Made by a program: the position numbers and the translations under genes. A stretch of DNA of 64,000 nucleotides from positions 62,001 to 126,000 of the forward strand of contig DASVAS010000101.1 of the NCBI GenBank assembly GCA_036376245.1. Direction: 5' to 3'. This document shows positions 23,736 to 31,732 of this stretch, piece after piece. The notes beneath the pieces are model-generated. The model was not told the origin of the DNA, made no database searches, and saw only the letters and a list, made by a program, of their open reading frames with translations. How positions within the stretch are numbered: position 1 is the stretch's first letter; each line of letters begins with the position of its first letter. Origin of the DNA: DATARR01 sp036376245. GTDB taxonomy: Bacteria; Acidobacteriota; Thermoanaerobaculia; Multivoradales; UBA5704.

Positions 23736-25340
23736 TCATGGTTTGACCGCCTCGCGATAGGCGCGCTGGTAGGCTTGATAGGCTTTCTGGAAATCTCCCA
23801 CCCGCAGGCTGGCATCCCCCTGGTCCAGATCCTTCATCGCGTTGCCCACGGGCTGGCGCGCGGCCTGGTTCATCCGCAGGGTGTCCGCCACGATGGCGCG
23901 GGCGAGATCGAGGTAGCCGCCGAAGGCTTTCGGCAGTTGGAAGAGGGCGACGACGTCGCTCGGGTTCTGGGTCAGGTTCTCCTCGATGTTCACGCGCAAG
24001 ACGAGGTCCCGGAAGGCTTCGAGGAACCGTTGCTGCTCGTCGCCGGTGGCGGCGATCTCATCCGACTTCGCTTCCAGCACGTCGAGCTTGGTCTCCACCT
24101 TGGCCACGTCGCCGTCGAGATCGCGCAGAGCGGTCCGCAGGTCCGTGACGCTCGTCTCGGTGGCCCGCGTCGAGAGCGTCGCGTCGGCCCTCTCCGCCAG
24201 GAAGGCCTGGTGCGCGGCGTCCCCTTCCGCGCCCGCCAGAGCGGCCTGGGACTCCATGCACAGGCAGAGGTAGTTGACCGGATAGGCGAAGGCCGCGGCC
24301 AGGGCCTTGAACGGGGTGTTGTACACGTCGCCCGGCGCCAGCTCGTAGACCATCCCCGCCAGCCAGTCGATGCCGCGCTTGCAGACCAGCTCGGCCCGGG
24401 TGGTGCCCACCTCGCCGATACCGGGGATGTCCGTGCCGATGGCCGGACAGGGCGGGTCGAGCACCGGGAGCGAGCCCGCGACCCCGTTGAACCATTGCGC
24501 GTCGTTCACGTCGAGGCCGAGGAGCGCGAAGGCCTCCTCCGGCGTTTCGGGGACGATGGAAAGGATCGCGTCCAGTCCTTGAGTCAGCAGCGACTGGATG
24601 GAGCTGAACAGGCCGTTGAAATAACCCTGGATGGTGCCCGGCAGGCTGGCGATCTGATCGAAGACGCCCGCGACGTCGTCGAAGAAGTCGGAGACGAAGT
24701 CGGCGATGGCGGCGACGTCGTCGACCGCCCCGCCGATATCGTCGATGATGCCACCCACGGTATCTCCGATGTCATCGAAGATGTCCTTGGCAGCCGATGG
24801 CGCCGGATTTCCCGTCGTCAGTTGGAGCTTCCAGGAGGAAGCCCTCCGGAGGTATTCCTCCTGGAGGCGTTCCAGCGCTTCCGGCGGGAGATCCTTGATT
24901 TTTTCCGCGGTCCCGGCCAGCCGGGCGTCGTATTCAGGCTCCATCAGCGGTGAGAATTTCCGGAACCGTGAGATCAGAACCAGCATGTCGGTGCGGAACG
25001 CTTCCGGCGGAGTCTCCGCGGAGGCCGCCGGCTCTGGTTCCTGGTCCCGCGCCAGCTCGGCGAGGACGCCGGGCAGGGCCTGCCAGTTCGGGACGGCCGA
25101 AAACTTCTTTTCGATTGTCGCCAGATCCGCGGGCGACAGTTGCGCCAGGCGAGCGCGGGCCTCGGCCATCCGCGTCGAATCGAATTGCGATAGTCCCTGG
25201 AGGCTTTCCATAAACCCGGCGAGCTGGCCGCGGAAGGCTTCGGCATCCTGAGGCTCCCCGGGCACGCTGGCGGCCGCCGGGTTTGCGAGCGACAGCGCGG
25301 CCGCCGCGAAGGCGATCACGATCAGACGTTTCATCCACAT
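23736..25340 (-). CDS. Secreted helical protein, paralogue A (unknown family)
   Basis: The protein has 534 residues from the ATG at 25340, with AAAGGAGGACGGAG upstream. Signal peptide: MKRLIVIAFAAAALSLANPAAA. It shares blocks in order with the downstream paralogue: LSPADLATIEKKFSAVPNW, PPCPAIGTDIPGIGEVG, LVCKRGIDWLA, YPVNYLCLCMES, STRATETSVTDLR, DLDGDVAKVETKLDVLE, LFQLPKAFGGYLDLARAIVADT and LDQGD....YQAYQRAYREA. It differs by a Gly/Asp-rich amphipathic region around residues 185-260 (IFDDIGDTVGGIIDDIGGAVDD). A 5' UTR of ~32 nt would start at the sigma-54-like promoter. Role unknown; conserved Cys suggest a folded extracytoplasmic domain. Confidence 0.78.
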   Translation of the reverse strand: MWMKRLIVIAFAAAALSLANPAAASVPGEPQDAEAFRGQLAGFMESLQGLSQFDSTRMAEARARLAQLSPADLATIEKKFSAVPNWQALPGVLAELARDQEPEPAASAETPPEAFRTDMLVLISRFRKFSPLMEPEYDARLAGTAEKIKDLPPEALERLQEEYLRRASSWKLQLTTGNPAPSAAKDIFDDIGDTVGGIIDDIGGAVDDVAAIADFVSDFFDDVAGVFDQIASLPGTIQGYFNGLFSSIQSLLTQGLDAILSIVPETPEEAFALLGLDVNDAQWFNGVAGSLPVLDPPCPAIGTDIPGIGEVGTTRAELVCKRGIDWLAGMVYELAPGDVYNTPFKALAAAFAYPVNYLCLCMESQAALAGAEGDAAHQAFLAERADATLSTRATETSVTDLRTALRDLDGDVAKVETKLDVLEAKSDEIAATGDEQQRFLEAFRDLVLRVNIEENLTQNPSDVVALFQLPKAFGGYLDLARAIVADTLRMNQAARQPVGNAMKDLDQGDASLRVGDFQKAYQAYQRAYREAVKP

Positions 25341-25382
25341 CTCCGTCCTCCTTTCCCATGATGTTTCCCGCCAGCCCTATAG

Positions 25383-25399
25383 AGCACGGGCCGTGCCGG
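25383..25399 (-). promoter_or_regulatory. Sigma-54-type (-24/-12) promoter for the paralogous secreted pair
   Basis: On the minus strand the sequence is CCGGCACGGCCCGTGCT. It matches the sigma-54 consensus YTGGCACGRNNNTTGCW at all but two constrained positions, with exact GG-N10-GC spacing (GG 25397-25396, GC 25385-25384). The predicted start near 25372 leaves a ~32-nt leader before the gene at 25340. The adjacent gene encodes a sigma-54 activator. Confidence 0.6.
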
Positions 25400-25450
25400 G
25401 GTGTTTGGAAAGTGTTTCCCTAGGAGACGGGGAAAATTGGAAGCTTTTTC

Positions 25451-25487
25451 GTATCCGATCGGACAGGGCCGGCTATCCGATCGGATA
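25451..25487. promoter_or_regulatory. Candidate enhancer: two TATCCGATCGGATA palindromes
   Basis: A near-perfect site (TATCCGATCGGA, from 25452) and a perfect 14-bp palindrome TATCCGATCGGATA (25474-25487) lie 22 bp apart, two helical turns. They are centred about 87 and 109 bp upstream of the predicted sigma-54 start. That is the usual position of activator binding sites. The second site ends 4 bp from the activator gene's stop. Confidence 0.55.
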
Positions 25488-25491
25488 CGAT

Positions 25492-27363
25492 TCAGTCCTT
25501 GGCCTGGGTGCGGAGATCGAGGTTGCGGATCAGGCGGTGCAGATAGGTGGGATTGAGGCCGAGCAGCTCCGCCGCCTTCGTGATGTTGCCGCCCGCCTGC
25601 TCCACGGCGTCGAGGATCAGCCGCCGCTTGAAGCCGTTGACGGCCTCGTGGTACTCGCCGACGGCCGCGCCGCGCCCGGCGGGCGCCGCTTCGAGCACGG
25701 TCTCCGGCAGGTCGCCGGCGCCGATCAGCTCGCCTTCGCCCAGGACGACGGCCCGCTCGACGGCGTTGGCGAGCTCGCGCACGTTGCCCGGCCAGCCGTA
25801 GCGCTCCAGGCACGCCCGCGCCTCCGGCGTGAACCCGGCCGCCCGCCGGCCGGCCTTGGCGCCGTAGACGTTGGCGAAGTGGCTGGCGAGGAGGTGGACG
25901 TCCTCGCGGCGCTCGCGCAGCGGGGGAAGGGTGATGGAGATCACGTTCAGGCGGTAGAAGAGGTCCTGCCGGAAACCGCCTTCGCGGATGGCCTTCTCCA
26001 GATCGCGGTTCGTGGCGGCGATCAGCCGCACGTCCACCTTGATGGGCCGCGTGCCGCCCAGGCGCTCGAACTCCCGTTCCTGGAGGAAGCGCAGGAGCTT
26101 GGCTTGCAGGGCCGATGGTAATTCCCCGACTTCGTCGAGGAACAGGGTGCCCGAAGCGGCTACTTCCACTTTTCCGATCTTGCGTTCCACGGCGCCGGTG
26201 AAAGCCCCTCTCTCGTGCCCGAAGAGCTCGCTCTCCAGCAGCGTCTCCGTGAGACTCGCGCAGTTGATGGCCACGAACGGCCGGCCCTGGCGGGAGCTGT
26301 GACGATGGATCGCCCGCGCCGCCAGCTCTTTGCCCGTGCCGCTTTCGCCGCGGAGCAGGACGGTGGATTCCGTGGGCGCCACGCGGGCGATCAGGCGGTG
26401 GACCTCCTGCATGCGGCGGCCTTCGCCGATCAGCTCGCCCTGGCCGAGAGCGCCGTCCAGCCGCCGGGCCTCGCTCTCCAGCCACTCCACGTGGCGGGCG
26501 TTGGCGAGCGCCACGCCGGCGATGCCCGCCAGGGCCGTGAGCAGACGCAGGTGGTCTTCGTCCAGGCGGACGTCCGCCGTACGGGTGTCCAGATAGAGGA
26601 CGCCGACGACCCCCTCGGGGCCGGTCAGCGGCGCGCAGGCGAGCGAGCGGATCCGGCAAGCCTGCAGGCTCTCCGACCCCGCGAGCCCCTGCGTCTGGAG
26701 CACGTCGTTGGAGAGCAGAGCGACCCGGTCCCGGAACACCCGCTCGACGACCGTCCGGGAGATCGGGAAGGGCTCCACACCCCCTTTTCCCTTCTCGAAA
26801 GCGAAGGCGGAGGAGAGCTCGAGCTCGCCGCGGCCGAGGAGCAGGACGGCGGCCCTCTCGGCGGGGAAGACCTCGAACATCAACTCGAGGAGCTTTTTCG
26901 CCAGCGGTCCGCTGGCGCGGAACGAGTGGAGGGTCGTGCCGATCTCGATCAGCGCGGCGAGGTCGCGGGCCGCGCGGAGGTCGCGCGGCGGCAGCTCCGC
27001 CACCGGCAGGTGCACGGTGCTCTCGGCTTCGTAGCCACCCTCCTGCAGGAGCGCCTCCACGCCGGGCGTTTCGTCCCGGGTCAGGAAGACGAAACGCGAG
27101 CGGCCCAGGGTGACGACGTCGCCCTCTTGCAGCGCGCGCTCCCGCACCGGCTGGCCGTTGACGAGGGCGCCGCCCCGGCTGCCGAGATCCTTGAGGAGGA
27201 ACCGGCCGCCGTCCTGGGAGATGACGCAATGGTGGCGGGAGACCTCGGGTTCCCGGATCTGCACGTCGTTGGAGACGTGCCGGCCGATCGTCAGCTTTTC
27301 CCGGTCCAGGGACCAGGAGCCGCCGGAGAGCGGTCCTGCCACAGCGACGAGCCTCGGATTCAA
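25492..27363 (-). CDS. Sigma-54-dependent transcriptional activator (FHA-GAF-AAA+-Fis HTH)
   Basis: The protein has 623 residues from TTG 27363, with GGGAGG four bases upstream. An ATG at 27453 is in frame but would translate through the palindromic site at 27385-27417, so the shorter form is preferred. Domains: FHA ~1-100 (TIGRHVSNDVQIREPEVSRHH), GAF ~130-295, AAA+ ~310-545 with Walker A GESGTGKE, the sigma-54 contact loop GAFTGA, Walker B TLFLDEVGEL and GWPGNVREL. A Fis-type HTH is at the end (GNITKAAELLGLNPTYLHRLIRNL). The FHA domain implies input by phosphothreonine, perhaps from a Ser/Thr kinase such as that at 28381. Likely targets are the adjacent secreted pair and possibly the divergent gene at 27593. 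Confidence 0.9.
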   Translation of the reverse strand: MNPRLVAVAGPLSGGSWSLDREKLTIGRHVSNDVQIREPEVSRHHCVISQDGGRFLLKDLGSRGGALVNGQPVRERALQEGDVVTLGRSRFVFLTRDETPGVEALLQEGGYEAESTVHLPVAELPPRDLRAARDLAALIEIGTTLHSFRASGPLAKKLLELMFEVFPAERAAVLLLGRGELELSSAFAFEKGKGGVEPFPISRTVVERVFRDRVALLSNDVLQTQGLAGSESLQACRIRSLACAPLTGPEGVVGVLYLDTRTADVRLDEDHLRLLTALAGIAGVALANARHVEWLESEARRLDGALGQGELIGEGRRMQEVHRLIARVAPTESTVLLRGESGTGKELAARAIHRHSSRQGRPFVAINCASLTETLLESELFGHERGAFTGAVERKIGKVEVAASGTLFLDEVGELPSALQAKLLRFLQEREFERLGGTRPIKVDVRLIAATNRDLEKAIREGGFRQDLFYRLNVISITLPPLRERREDVHLLASHFANVYGAKAGRRAAGFTPEARACLERYGWPGNVRELANAVERAVVLGEGELIGAGDLPETVLEAAPAGRGAAVGEYHEAVNGFKRRLILDAVEQAGGNITKAAELLGLNPTYLHRLIRNLDLRTQAKD

Positions 27364-27384
27364 AGGGCCTCCCGACGCGGTATC

Positions 27385-27417
27385 TATCGGATCGGATACA
27401 GTGTATCCGATCCGCAC
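27385..27417. promoter_or_regulatory. Candidate activator sites upstream of the sigma-54 regulator
   Basis: TATCGGATCGGATA (27385-27398, one mismatch to the 25474 palindrome) and TATCCGATC (27404-27412) together form a perfect interrupted palindrome centred at 27401 with 12-bp arms. They lie between the activator and the divergent gene at 27593. The same motif occurs at 25451-25487. Confidence 0.5.
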
Positions 27418-27478
27418 CCCCTTCCCGCTCCCGTCCCGGGCCGGCCTGGACATGGATGTTTCTGATTTTCAAGGCTTT

Positions 27479-27492
27479 GGGAGGGGCCGTGC
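27479..27492 (+). promoter_or_regulatory. Weak sigma-54-like -24/-12 element
   Basis: GG-N10-GC spacing is met (GG 27479-27480, GC 27491-27492), but the flanks match the consensus poorly, with about four mismatches. It is placed about 94-113 bp from the palindromic sites, the same geometry as at 25383. Confidence 0.25.
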
Positions 27493-27592
27493 CGCGCGCG
27501 GTCCAACGGGCATCCGGTGTGCTATCCCCCATCCATCGCAAGACAACCCCGGGCGCATCTGGAAGCGTCCAGACTCAGAGGAGGGATTTCCT

Positions 27593-28384
27593 ATGGCGAC
27601 CTATGTCGTGAAGGTGCAGTTCGACAGCAAGTCCAAGATCCTCAGCATCCTCAACCCCGATCCCATCATTCTCGCGTCCGGAGACGAGGTGATCTGGCAG
27701 TTCTCCAGCATTCCGTCGATGTTCGCCCCGGAGGTCGATTTCCAATCCCCGGACCAGCCTTACGGCCCGTTCCAGGGGGTCCACGTCACGTTCGGGCCGG
27801 ATCAGTCGGCGAAGCTGATCGGAGAAGGGAGGGCCGGGGGCGGCGAGCGCTCGTACGAGTGCCGGCCCCAGATCGGCAGATGGATGACGGACACGGACGA
27901 GCTCGTCTACGAGAGCGTCAACACCGTGGCGATCCAGAAGGCGGAAGGCGCCTCGGAGCCTCCGAAAGAAGTCCTGGTGCGGGTCTCCACCCAGCAGTCC
28001 CAGGTCACGGTCGAGCCCGAGCTGCTCAAGATCTTTGAAGGGGACGTCGTGATCTGGTACTTCATTTTCGACGACCCCGTCAGGGCTCGGGACTACCGGC
28101 CTGTCGTCTATTTCAGGGGAGCGGTGCCGCTGGACAACGGGTTGACTCCGACAGGTCCCTTCGAAGACCTCGCCTTCGCCGAGCTCCAGGAGGGGCCGTT
28201 TCAGTATCGGGCGATCGGATCGGGCAATAATGACGTCGTCGGAAACTATTTCTACATGGTCGGGGCCGAGCCGGCCGACGAGACCAACGAGCGGCTGTAT
28301 GCGGTCGTCGATCCGGTGATCGACAACAGCGGTCCGCCGGCGACGGTCGTCGCCACGGAGGTCCGGACCTCCGTGGCCGCCTAG
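27593..28384 (+). CDS. Two-domain beta-rich protein, unknown (cupredoxin-like pattern)
   Basis: The protein has 263 residues; AGAGGAGGG precedes the ATG. There is no signal peptide. Two ~110-residue repeats share a V.V.....VLSI..P..I..GDEVIWQF pattern: residues 3-95 (VVKVQFDSKSKILSILNPDP, ASGDEVIWQFSSIPS) and 125-240 (VLVRVSTQQSQVTVEPELLKIFEGDVVIWYFIF). The GD.VIW element resembles the start of cupredoxin folds, but no copper ligand set is evident. It is divergent from the sigma-54 activator and shares its upstream region. It converges with the kinase gene, overlapping its stop by four bases (CTAG). Confidence 0.7.
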   Translation: MATYVVKVQFDSKSKILSILNPDPIILASGDEVIWQFSSIPSMFAPEVDFQSPDQPYGPFQGVHVTFGPDQSAKLIGEGRAGGGERSYECRPQIGRWMTDTDELVYESVNTVAIQKAEGASEPPKEVLVRVSTQQSQVTVEPELLKIFEGDVVIWYFIFDDPVRARDYRPVVYFRGAVPLDNGLTPTGPFEDLAFAELQEGPFQYRAIGSGNNDVVGNYFYMVGAEPADETNERLYAVVDPVIDNSGPPATVVATEVRTSVAA

Positions 28385-31113
28385 AAGGTCCGGGGCTCGG
28401 CCGGGGCCGCCTTGAGGAGGGCCTGGAATTCCGGATCGCCGCGCAGCGGGTCGAAGCCGGAGATGTTGAACCAGCGTGGCTGGGTGCCTTGCTCGAGGGC
28501 GGCCTTGACGTTGACCAGCGCGGAAGAGCGGTCGCCCACGATGGCGTAGACCAGGGAGGCCAGGTAGACCACCTCGGGATGCTTCGGGTATTGCTGGAGA
28601 GTGAGCTGGCTGACCTCCACGGCCTCGCGGCTGCGGTCGAGGTGAGCCAGGCATTGCGCCTTCATCATCAGCTCGGTGGGCTCCAGGGCGGCGTTCCGCT
28701 GCTGTTCCTCCAGCTTCGCGAGCACCTCGGCGTAGAGCGCCCGGGCCGCCTCGCGGTGGCCGAGCGCGAGCTCGGCGTCGGCCAGGTTCAGCGACACCGC
28801 GATGTGGCCGGGGGCCAGCTCCCGGGCCTGGCGGTAGGCGGCGACGGCGGCCTCGTGGCGTCCGAGCAGGAACCGGCTCAAGCCGAGGTTGGTGTAGTAG
28901 CTCCGCTGCGGCGCAATGGCGATGAGCCGCTGGTAGAGCCCTTCGGCGCGCTCCGGCGAGCCCAGCATCAGCTCCATCTCGGCCAGCTTCTCCAGCCCCC
29001 AGATGTTGCGCGGCGAGCGGGCGAGCAGGGCGGCGAAGTCCTGCCGCGCCTCGGCCAGCAGGCCGCGCCGGTATTCGAGGTCGGCGAGCTGGTAGAGGTT
29101 CCTCCAGGAAGGAGCGCGCGCCACCGCCGTGCGCAGGTCCGCCAGGGCGTCTTCCGGCCGGTCCTGTTGCTGCGCGAGCTTCGCCCGCATCACCAGGATC
29201 TCGGGATCGCCGGGCTGAAGCTCCCGCAGCCGCGCCAGGATCTCCGCCGCCTCCTCGGGACGGTTCCTGGCGAGCGCCACCTGGAATCCACGGACGAGCG
29301 GGCGGGGATCGTTCGGGGCCAGCCGCCGCGCCTCGTCGACGGCCCGCCGGGCGCGGTCGAGATAGTCCAGCTCGCGGGTGTTCCTGAACTGGCTGTAGCC
29401 GATCGCCGCCGCCTGGAGGTGGGCCTCCAGGAAGCGAGGGGACTGCCGCAGGATGCGCTCGATCGGCTCGAGCTCGGGCCCCAGGGGCGTCAGGCCCGAG
29501 TCCACCCGCTGTTTGATCTCCAGGAAGGCGGCGTAGTCCGCGTCCCGGACCTCCAGGAGGGGAGTGCCGGGCCGCGGAGAATGATCGGGAAAGGCCTGGC
29601 GCAGGTGGACCGCCACGGCGTCCTCCACCACGCGGAGGTCCTGGGGCTCCGTGGGGATCTGGAAGGCTCCGGTCCACAGCACCCGGCCGTCGCTTACCTG
29701 CAGGCGCCGCAACGACACGCGCGCCATCGCGCCTTGTTTTTCGATCATGGCGCTGAGCACTTCGTCGGCCGCCGCCATCCGGGCCTGCTCGACCGCCGTC
29801 CCGGAAGTCCCGGCGAGCTGGGAGGAATCGAGGGGCGCCAGCCCGTCGAAGGTGGCCAGGCCTCCCTGGAGGGCGGTGAGCACTCCGGAAGCGGCCAGCC
29901 GGAGCCGCTCGTCGTCCGGCGCCGAGACCGCGGGCGCCGGCACCGCGATGCGGATCGGATCGGCGGGGGCACGGTTGAGCCAATAGCCCGCCCCCGCCAA
30001 TCCCAAAGCCAGGGCCGCGCCCGCGGCGAGGGCGATTCTCCGCCAGCGCGGCACCGCGGGAGCGACGCCGCGCGAGCCGGCGGGGAGGGACGAGGAGATC
30101 GTCGGCAGATCGCTCACGCTCTCGCCCAGCGCCAGCCGCGAGGACTCCGGCGTCGCGATCTCTTCCAGCAGGCGGACGACCTCGCGGGCGTTGGCGGGGC
30201 GCTCCCAGCGCTCCTTCGCGAGGAGGCGGTCCACCAGAGACGAGAGGGCCGGCGGCAGGCCGGGGCGCAGGGCCGCCACCGCGGGGGGGTGCTCGCTGAT
30301 CACCTTCTTCAGCGTGTCCAGCGGGTTCGCCCCCCGGAACGGCGAGCGGCCGGTCAGCATCTCGTACAGCAGGACGCCCAGGGAGAAGAGATCGGAGCGC
30401 TGGTCGAGCTCGTCGCCGCTCGCCTGCTCCGGCGACATGGCGTGATAGGTGCCCAGCACCGTACCGTCGGCGGTGAGGGACTCCTCCCCGGCGTTGCCGA
30501 AGACGGACCTGACGAGGCCGAAATCCAGGATCTTGACGTGCCCCGAGGGGGTGACGATGACGTTCTCCGCCTTCAGGTCGCGATGGATGAATCCGGCTTC
30601 ATGGGCGGCCACGAGCCCTTCGGCGATCTCCCGCGCCAGGCGCGCCGCCTGGCCGGCGTCCAGAGGGACGCCGCCGGCCAGGAGGGCGGCCAGCGTGCGG
30701 CCTTCGACGTACTCCATGACGATGCAGTCGCCCGAGCCGTCGTCGGCGATGTCGTAGATCTGCACGATCGACGGATGGTTCAGACCGGCGGCGGCCTGGG
30801 CTTCGCGCCGGAACCGCTCGCGCCGGTGCGCGGTCACCGCCGAGTCGTGGCGGATGCGCTTGATGGCGACGCGCCGCTTGAGGCGGTCGTCCCAGGCCAG
30901 GAAGACCTCTCCCATGCCGCCGCGGCCCAGGCGGCTCTCCAACCGGTAGGCGCCGATGCGCTCCCCCCGCGAATCGTGGGGACCGGGGATCTCCTGGGCG
31001 GTGGCTGGGAGAGTCGCGCCCGGGGGATCGTCTCCCGGGGGCCTTTTGTCGTCCATGGGCCTCTTTCTTTTCTCCTCTTGGAAGAGGCGACTGACGTGCT
31101 GGAGCAGGCTCAT
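28381..31113 (-). CDS. Membrane Ser/Thr protein kinase with TPR-rich sensor domain
   Basis: The protein has 910 residues from ATG 31113; other starts at 31122 (GTG) or 31056 are possible. The kinase domain is ~55-320: glycine loop LGRGGMGEV, ATP Lys85 in VAIK, HRDLKAEN (177-183), DFG (197-199) and a GTYHAMSPEQ activation segment end. A single transmembrane helix follows at ~360-380 (IALAAGAALALGLAGAGYWL). The extracytoplasmic C-terminal half contains many TPR-like helices (for example ALADLRTAVARAPSWRNLYQLADLEYRRGLLAEARQDFAALL). This PknB-type layout is common in Acidobacteriota. It may phosphorylate FHA proteins such as the neighbouring sigma-54 activator; that link is inference. Confidence 0.92.
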   Translation of the reverse strand: MSLLQHVSRLFQEEKRKRPMDDKRPPGDDPPGATLPATAQEIPGPHDSRGERIGAYRLESRLGRGGMGEVFLAWDDRLKRRVAIKRIRHDSAVTAHRRERFRREAQAAAGLNHPSIVQIYDIADDGSGDCIVMEYVEGRTLAALLAGGVPLDAGQAARLAREIAEGLVAAHEAGFIHRDLKAENVIVTPSGHVKILDFGLVRSVFGNAGEESLTADGTVLGTYHAMSPEQASGDELDQRSDLFSLGVLLYEMLTGRSPFRGANPLDTLKKVISEHPPAVAALRPGLPPALSSLVDRLLAKERWERPANAREVVRLLEEIATPESSRLALGESVSDLPTISSSLPAGSRGVAPAVPRWRRIALAAGAALALGLAGAGYWLNRAPADPIRIAVPAPAVSAPDDERLRLAASGVLTALQGGLATFDGLAPLDSSQLAGTSGTAVEQARMAAADEVLSAMIEKQGAMARVSLRRLQVSDGRVLWTGAFQIPTEPQDLRVVEDAVAVHLRQAFPDHSPRPGTPLLEVRDADYAAFLEIKQRVDSGLTPLGPELEPIERILRQSPRFLEAHLQAAAIGYSQFRNTRELDYLDRARRAVDEARRLAPNDPRPLVRGFQVALARNRPEEAAEILARLRELQPGDPEILVMRAKLAQQQDRPEDALADLRTAVARAPSWRNLYQLADLEYRRGLLAEARQDFAALLARSPRNIWGLEKLAEMELMLGSPERAEGLYQRLIAIAPQRSYYTNLGLSRFLLGRHEAAVAAYRQARELAPGHIAVSLNLADAELALGHREAARALYAEVLAKLEEQQRNAALEPTELMMKAQCLAHLDRSREAVEVSQLTLQQYPKHPEVVYLASLVYAIVGDRSSALVNVKAALEQGTQPRWFNISGFDPLRGDPEFQALLKAAPAEPRTF

Positions 31114-31223
31114 TGTACCCACGGAGCGGGGAAAAGGGACGCCCTGCCGATGGCGAGCGGAGAGGAAATGCCGGAATCTGTCCGTCCAGATTCAAGAGGA
31201 ACAGATCCCATGGAGGAAAAGCC

Positions 31224-31721
31224 ATGACAGCAGATGTCTTGCCTTCCAACCAGTCCAACGCCGCCCCGCCGCCTGCCTCCCAGGCGCCTCCAGCCCAGAC
31301 CCCGGCTGCGCCCGCAACGACGCCGTCCCAGAACCCTGTCGCCATCGCGGTTGCCTGCGTGGCTCTGACCGGCTTCGGCGCGCTCATCATCGTCATGTTC
31401 TCGAAGCTCGGCCTGCAGGAGCCGGCATGGTCCCGGGCGGTGTACCTCCTGAACGGCGTCGAGGCCGTGGCTTTCGCCGCCGCCGGCTTCCTGTTCGGCC
31501 GCGAGGTGAACCGCGGGCGGGCCGAGAACGCTGAAAGACGGGCCGATCAAGCTGAGAATACGGCCAAGGACAAGGAACAGGAAGCCAAGAGCCTCGCCGC
31601 GGCCGTCGTGGAGAGCGCCACGGAAAGCAGTGACATGGGGGTCCAGGTGCAGGCCGGCTCGGCGCAGGTTCCGCCTCGGGTGACCAGGATGGCTCTCGAT
31701 GTTCTGAGGCGGAGCCGCTGA
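31224..31721 (+). CDS. Small membrane protein with coiled-coil tail
   Basis: The protein has 165 residues from ATG 31224, preceded by GGAGGAAAAG. A Pro/Ala-rich N-terminus precedes two membrane helices (VAIAVACVALTGFGALIIVMF and VYLLNGVEAVAFAAAGFLFG). An acidic/basic coiled coil follows (ENAERRADQAENTAKDKEQEAKSL). Family not recognised. It is divergent from the kinase gene and 11 bp ahead of the phosphoesterase gene, so probably co-transcribed with it. Confidence 0.65.
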   Translation: MTADVLPSNQSNAAPPPASQAPPAQTPAAPATTPSQNPVAIAVACVALTGFGALIIVMFSKLGLQEPAWSRAVYLLNGVEAVAFAAAGFLFGREVNRGRAENAERRADQAENTAKDKEQEAKSLAAAVVESATESSDMGVQVQAGSAQVPPRVTRMALDVLRRSR

Positions 31722-31732
31722 GGTTTCTTACG

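Noticed and set aside
25331..27541. A 736-aa Arg/Pro-rich minus frame overlapping the sigma-54 activator
   Set aside because: Different frame of the same strand; contains no motif, while the FHA-AAA+ frame is complete.
28489..31227. A 912-aa open frame on + opposite the kinase gene
   Set aside because: Shadow of the Ser/Thr kinase; no domain pattern, and the kinase motifs are unambiguous on -.
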